The notes below the pieces were generated by a model. That model made no database searches and was not told the origin of the DNA. It was given only the letters and a program-made list of their open reading frames with translations. From assembly GCA_964036045.1 (NCBI GenBank), contig OZ038385.1:1116001-1180000 (forward strand): a DNA stretch of 64,000 nucleotides. Reading direction: 5' to 3'. Both the position numbers and the translations under genes were made by a program. How positions within the stretch are numbered: the first letter of the stretch is position 1; each line of letters opens with the position of its first letter. Below are positions 60,433 to 64,000 of the stretch, piece by piece. This stretch comes from Eutreptiella sp. 'Long Island Sound 2002' (lineage: Eukaryota > Euglenozoa > Euglenophyceae > Eutreptiales > Eutreptiaceae).

Positions 60433-62683
60433 TCGGACGGCTATCACTGTATAAACAGCAATTCAGTAAACGTCCTGACCAAGGGCCAGGGCGGAGCAAT
60501 ACTCCCAATGGAGGACACAAATCTCCAGGAGCTGAAAAAAAAAGAAATTGGAACCAACAGGGAGTGAATCCTGTGGTTTAGCGAAAGGTGTAGCGATTTA
60601 AGAAGTCAAATCGCTAAAAATTGACGAAACGGCGCGAGTAATCGTCATTTTTAGACTAAAACCTGAAGTCGCAGACAAGCGCAACAGAAGCGGACTCCAC
60701 AAAAGGGTTGCGCAAGCGTAAACGGCTCTTGAAAAAGAAGGTATGAGCCGTAGTTTTGAAAGTTGTAAAGGAAATTTTTGCATAGTTTCATCAAAATGTT
60801 TATAAACTTTAGGGAAACGTATTGCAAACGAACCCACACCACAGATCAGGTGGACAACCCACCTCTCAGGTATGCCAGTGTCATTTCACACGCATGCATT
60901 GCGTTTGTGTTGGTTGCTTCGATAAAACGTTAGGGTAGTCACCGCTGTGTTTGTTGGGGGTTCGGGCGCTCCTCTCCTTTGCTCTGCACAGGTAGGAACA
61001 GAAATGAAAGGTATGCGAAGCGAATGGAGCGCGCAGCGCGCACGTAGGGTTAGTATATGCGCTGTGCTCGCGATGCATGTGCCTAATTTAGGCATTCACA
61101 CGCTGTGTCGCTTTCCCTGTGTCCCAAACCACCCTTTTCCTCTATTCACAGGTAAGAAAAGAAAGTGCCTGCTTTTTTTTGGTGTTGCCGTAGCGCTGAA
61201 ATAGGGTTGCTTAAAGCGCTTAGGTTTGTTTTGGGCCGTGCAGTGCGCCACTCCTTCTCTTTTCTCTGCAGAAAACAAAGTCCAAAGAGCATGCATGACA
61301 CACAATGCATTAATCACTTAGGGTTGTTTATAGTTTGCCCTAGGGTTGTTTAAGCGCTTAGGGTTGTTTAGCGCTCCTGTCTTCCTCGGCATTCACATGA
61401 TGTGCGCTGAGTAAGGCAGGTAAGCCTAGGAGGAGCTCACCTCCTGGTTGAGTCACGCTGTGATTGGTTATGTTCGGTAAGATTAGGTAAGAGAGAGAGA
61501 GGAATGGAAAACATTGTGCATACCTGTGCATGCATATGGCGCTTCAAAGGGTAGGCCACGCGTATTGCGCACGGTAAAACTCTTGATTAGGTTACCCAGG
61601 GACTCCACCCCGTGTTCCATAAGAGAACGGGTGGAGTTCCTTAAGCTTGCTTGCTTGCACCTGGGTTGGAGGACAGTGTATTATGGGGGTACCTAAGAAG
61701 CGGATAATACGTGGAGGTAGTCTTGGTTCCTCAGCCGCAAACCCAGGCCATCTGCCTTTGCTCTACAGGTGGGAGGGTAAGGGCGATTGGTGCAGTCTCT
61801 TGGTGCAGCGCTAACATATGCTGCGCAGATCACACAAACAAATAACTGCAACTCAGCCAGGAGTGGCGAGTGCAGTCCAACCTCATCGACATACACGCTG
61901 TGCACGCATAATGAGCACTCCTTCCCTCCAAGCCGTGACAGGGAAGCGCGTAGTGTTGTCCCTGCTAGGCCACAGTTGCTTAGTAGCGCTGTGATCTCTC
62001 GCTTCCTCACAGGAGGGTCAGTAGGACCCGTGACACCTTTGACAGCAACTCCAAGTAGCGTTTGTAGGTGTTAGGGTCAGCAGGCCTGGCAGCAGTTGAG
62101 TGCAAGTGATGAGTGCTCACCCTGCCTTCGAAGGCTGGTGCTGGCGTTAGTGAGTGTAGTGTAGTGGTGTCTCCTGTCCCGCGTGCTTTTCCACGTGGGC
62201 AGGGGACTGCGTTAGCTTTTGGCCTTTAGCAAAAATGGGCGTTTTGTATGCCCTTAGCACACTTGGCCACCCCTCCCCTCTGGTAGGTAGGGCTTTTGCC
62301 GTCTTCGCCCTGGATAGGCGCCAGCACAGAAATTGGCTGCCATAGCAGTGGTAATAGTACCTGATTAGGACCTTCCAGCTAGGATTTTATGAGGTACCGG
62401 AATCCCGTAACTGAACCGTCCAAAAATCGGCGCGATCGCGATTTACGGCCCGCCGCAACCCAATTTTGCCGAGGTTTTGGTGATTTGTGCCAAATCTGTG
62501 CACATCTGCCCCGATTTAGATAGCGCAATCGGTAAAATACGACGTTATCTAGTTGCTGTATTGAAATCACGTCGATTGCATTACCGGATTTCCAGATAAA
62601 CCCAAAATACGACCATTTTTGCCCATTTTTGCCACTTTTGGGCCATAAACGGTCATTTCGATGATGTCCTTGTGGTGTCACGA
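60433..62683. other. Non-coding region with several AG|GT splice-like motifs
   Basis: No protein-like ORF. Pyrimidine-rich tracts ending in CAG are followed at once by GT at 60992, 61152 and 61769, and a weaker CAG|GTAAGC is at 61420. GAGAGAGAGAG occurs near 61491, and CTTAGGGTTGTTTA-like strings recur at 61317-61375. This may be part of a host intron or non-coding transcript. Confidence 0.3.
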
Positions 62684-63454
62684 GATTTCAAATTGATCAA
62701 GTTTGTCCCTAGTGCCCTGTGAGGCTAGGCAAGCAATGATTTGTGCCTGTGCCTGCCCTTTACCCAAGATAATAATCCGGAGGGTGCCAAAAAACGCCCA
62801 AAACAGCTATATTTGCACTTTTGAACACATAAATGTCGATTACAGTGATACGCTCGTGCTTTCATGTGATTTCAAATTGATCACGTTTGTCGGCTGTGCT
62901 ACGTGAGGCTTGGCAAGCAATGATTTGTGCCCGTGCATGCCCTTTACCCAAGATAATAATCCGGAGGGTGCCAAAGAAGGCCCAAAACAGCTATATTTGC
63001 ACTTTTGAACACATAAATGTTGATTACAGTGATACACTCGTGCTTTCATGTGATTTCAAATTGATCACGTTTGTCGGCTGTGCTACGTGAGGCTTGGCAA
63101 GCAATGATTTGTGCCCGTGCATGCCCTTTACCCAAGATAATAATCCGGAGGGTGCCAAAGAAGGCCCAAACCAGCTATATTTGCACTTTTGAACACATAA
63201 ATGTTGATTACAGTGATACGCTCGTGCTTTCATGTGATTTCAAATTGATCACGTTTGTCGGCTGTGCTACGTGAGGCTTGGCAAGCAATGATTTGTGCCC
63301 GTGCATGCCCTTTACCCAAGATAATAATCCGGAGGGTGCCAAAGAAGGCCCAAAACAGCTATATTTGCACTTTTGAACACATAAATGTTGATTAAAGTGA
63401 TACGGCCGTGCTTTCGTGTGATTTCCAATTGATTGAGTTTGTCCCCTGTGCTAC
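62684..63454 (+). repeat. 184-bp tandem repeat, four units plus a partial fifth
   Basis: GATTTCAAATTGATCA starts units at 62684, 62868, 63052, 63236 and (as GATTTCCAATTGATTG) 63420, each exactly 184 bp apart. Units 2-4 are nearly identical; the first and last are more diverged. The fifth is cut by the LTR at 63455. Small ORFs of 67-69 codons in each unit shift frame from unit to unit and are not genes. Confidence 0.95.
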
Positions 63455-63721
63455 TGAAGCGATACCCAGAACCCCATGGCTAGGGTAGGGCATACAACCG
63501 GTCTCCGGTCCACTAACCCCATGTACGGAAGGGAAGACGCCCGTTGACGCCCGGTGCGAGCCCGGCAGGAGCGTGTTCCGTGCCGTAAAGCCCCGCATCG
63601 GCAACCGATGCGCCGCCAGCAGAGATTTATATATCAGAACATCAGGAATCAACAGGGTTTTTTTTTTATATTGTTTCCGTCAATTTTTACGCTTCCGTTC
63701 TGATATTCACTGTTTTGACAG

Positions 63722-63757
63722 CTGGCGGTTAGCTCGCGACTTTAGCGTAACCGCCAG
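63722..63757. promoter_or_regulatory. Inverted repeat CTGGCGGTT...AACCGCCAG, second copy
   Basis: Same arms as 8860-8895, with a spacer differing at a few positions. Confidence 0.45.
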
Positions 63758-63882
63758 TTTAACTGTTATATACAGATGTTTTAGCGCAAATCGTGACGAA
63801 GACTCTAAAGTCTTCAGGAATTGCATTGATGCATCCGCAATTTTCACATCTTACACTCGCAACCTTAATCCGAATTTTTCAG

Positions 63883-63914
63883 GATGTCGAAATCGGATTT
63901 TCGACTTCGACATC
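63883..63914. promoter_or_regulatory. Conserved palindrome GATGTCGAA...TTCGACATC, copy 3
   Basis: Identical to 9021-9052 and 20774-20805. Confidence 0.5.
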
Positions 63915-64000
63915 CCCGCACTTGATTTGACCTCTTTCGAGTGGACCTACGTGCTTCCCTATGCACGAATCAACTTTCCTTTTGTCTTGCCCTCCATTTG

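Larger units (their letters stand above)
63455..64000 (+). mobile_element. Long LTR, third copy, runs off right edge
   Basis: TGAAGCGATACCCAGAACCCC matches the start of the LTR at 8636 and stays alignable for the rest of the window, with a ~48-bp extra segment near 63528-63575. The preceding four bases are CTAC (GTAC at 8632). Whether this is a solo LTR or the 5' LTR of a full element cannot be seen. Confidence 0.85.

Noticed and set aside
61315-61375. Interstitial telomeric repeat
   Set aside because: TTAGGG-like strings occur inside CTTAGGGTTGTTTA repeats, not as tandem TTTAGGG or TTAGGG.
62703-63274. Three 67-codon similar ORFs in a row
   Set aside because: They are the 184-bp tandem units; the unit length is not a multiple of three, and the ORFs overlap in different frames.
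62684-63454. CRISPR-like array
   Set aside because: Units are continuous 184-bp repeats with no short repeat/variable spacer structure, in eukaryotic retroelement-rich DNA.

Overview
The window is repeat-dominated eukaryotic nuclear DNA. It holds no bacterial-style operon, rRNA or CRISPR array, and I could not assign an intact host gene. It is a stack of retroelements: four Ty3/gypsy-type elements whose pols end in chromodomains (chromoviruses), two kinds of non-LTR (LINE-like) element, a tRNA-like repeat, long LTRs, a small inverted-repeat element and a 184-bp tandem array. Chromoviruses together with LINEs carrying endonuclease, RNase H and a cysteine-protease ORF would fit a large algal, streptophyte or protist genome. 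I cannot name the species from sequence alone.

Layout. 1-8373: element 1, a Ty3 chromovirus (gag open at the left edge, intact pol, 3' UTR). 8374-22512: element 2, a related chromovirus (gag in two frames, intact pol) bracketed by a nearly identical 340-bp repeat. The left copy of that repeat is split by a 2,946-bp solo LTR (8636-11581) flanked by GTAC, and the uninterrupted right copy shows the empty site. 20.46-22.17 kb holds a diverged relative of that long LTR, and a third copy starts at 63455 and leaves the window. 22513-about 27.4 kb: element 3, a 5'-truncated chromovirus with one nonsense codon and a polypurine tract/LTR junction at 27190/27191. 27.5-28.7 kb: a frameshifted RNase H gene. 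28782-29500: a 719-bp tRNA-like repeat, duplicated at 55027-55745.

29.5-33.2 kb: LINE fragment with RNase H, a Cys/His motif and an Ulp1-like protease ORF, its end scrambled by two adjacent inversions. 33174-43252: element 4, a decayed chromovirus with 193-bp LTRs and a third ORF of about 1,000 codons downstream of pol. 43.3-49.2 kb: a second LINE type (ORF1, then zinc finger, AP-like endonuclease, RT, RNase H, zinc finger) in one frame broken by two TGA codons. 49.6-54.6 kb: a second truncated copy of the first LINE type, followed by proline-rich and arginine/serine-rich ORFs and strongly T-poor sequence. 55.7-62.6 kb: mostly non-coding, with an inverted-repeat element at 56.5 kb and a tRNA-like sequence at 60.3 kb. 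62.7-63.45 kb: 184-bp tandem repeats interrupted by the third long LTR.

How the parts work together. In elements 1-3 Gag would form the particle, and Pol would supply protease, reverse transcriptase, RNase H and integrase, with the C-terminal chromodomain probably steering integration to marked chromatin. Elements 1 and 2 also share an extra domain between protease and RT that looks like a catalytically degenerate Dam/DIRS-type methyltransferase fold. Only elements 1 and 2 keep long intact pols. The remaining elements are fossils, and the nesting gives a partial relative chronology.
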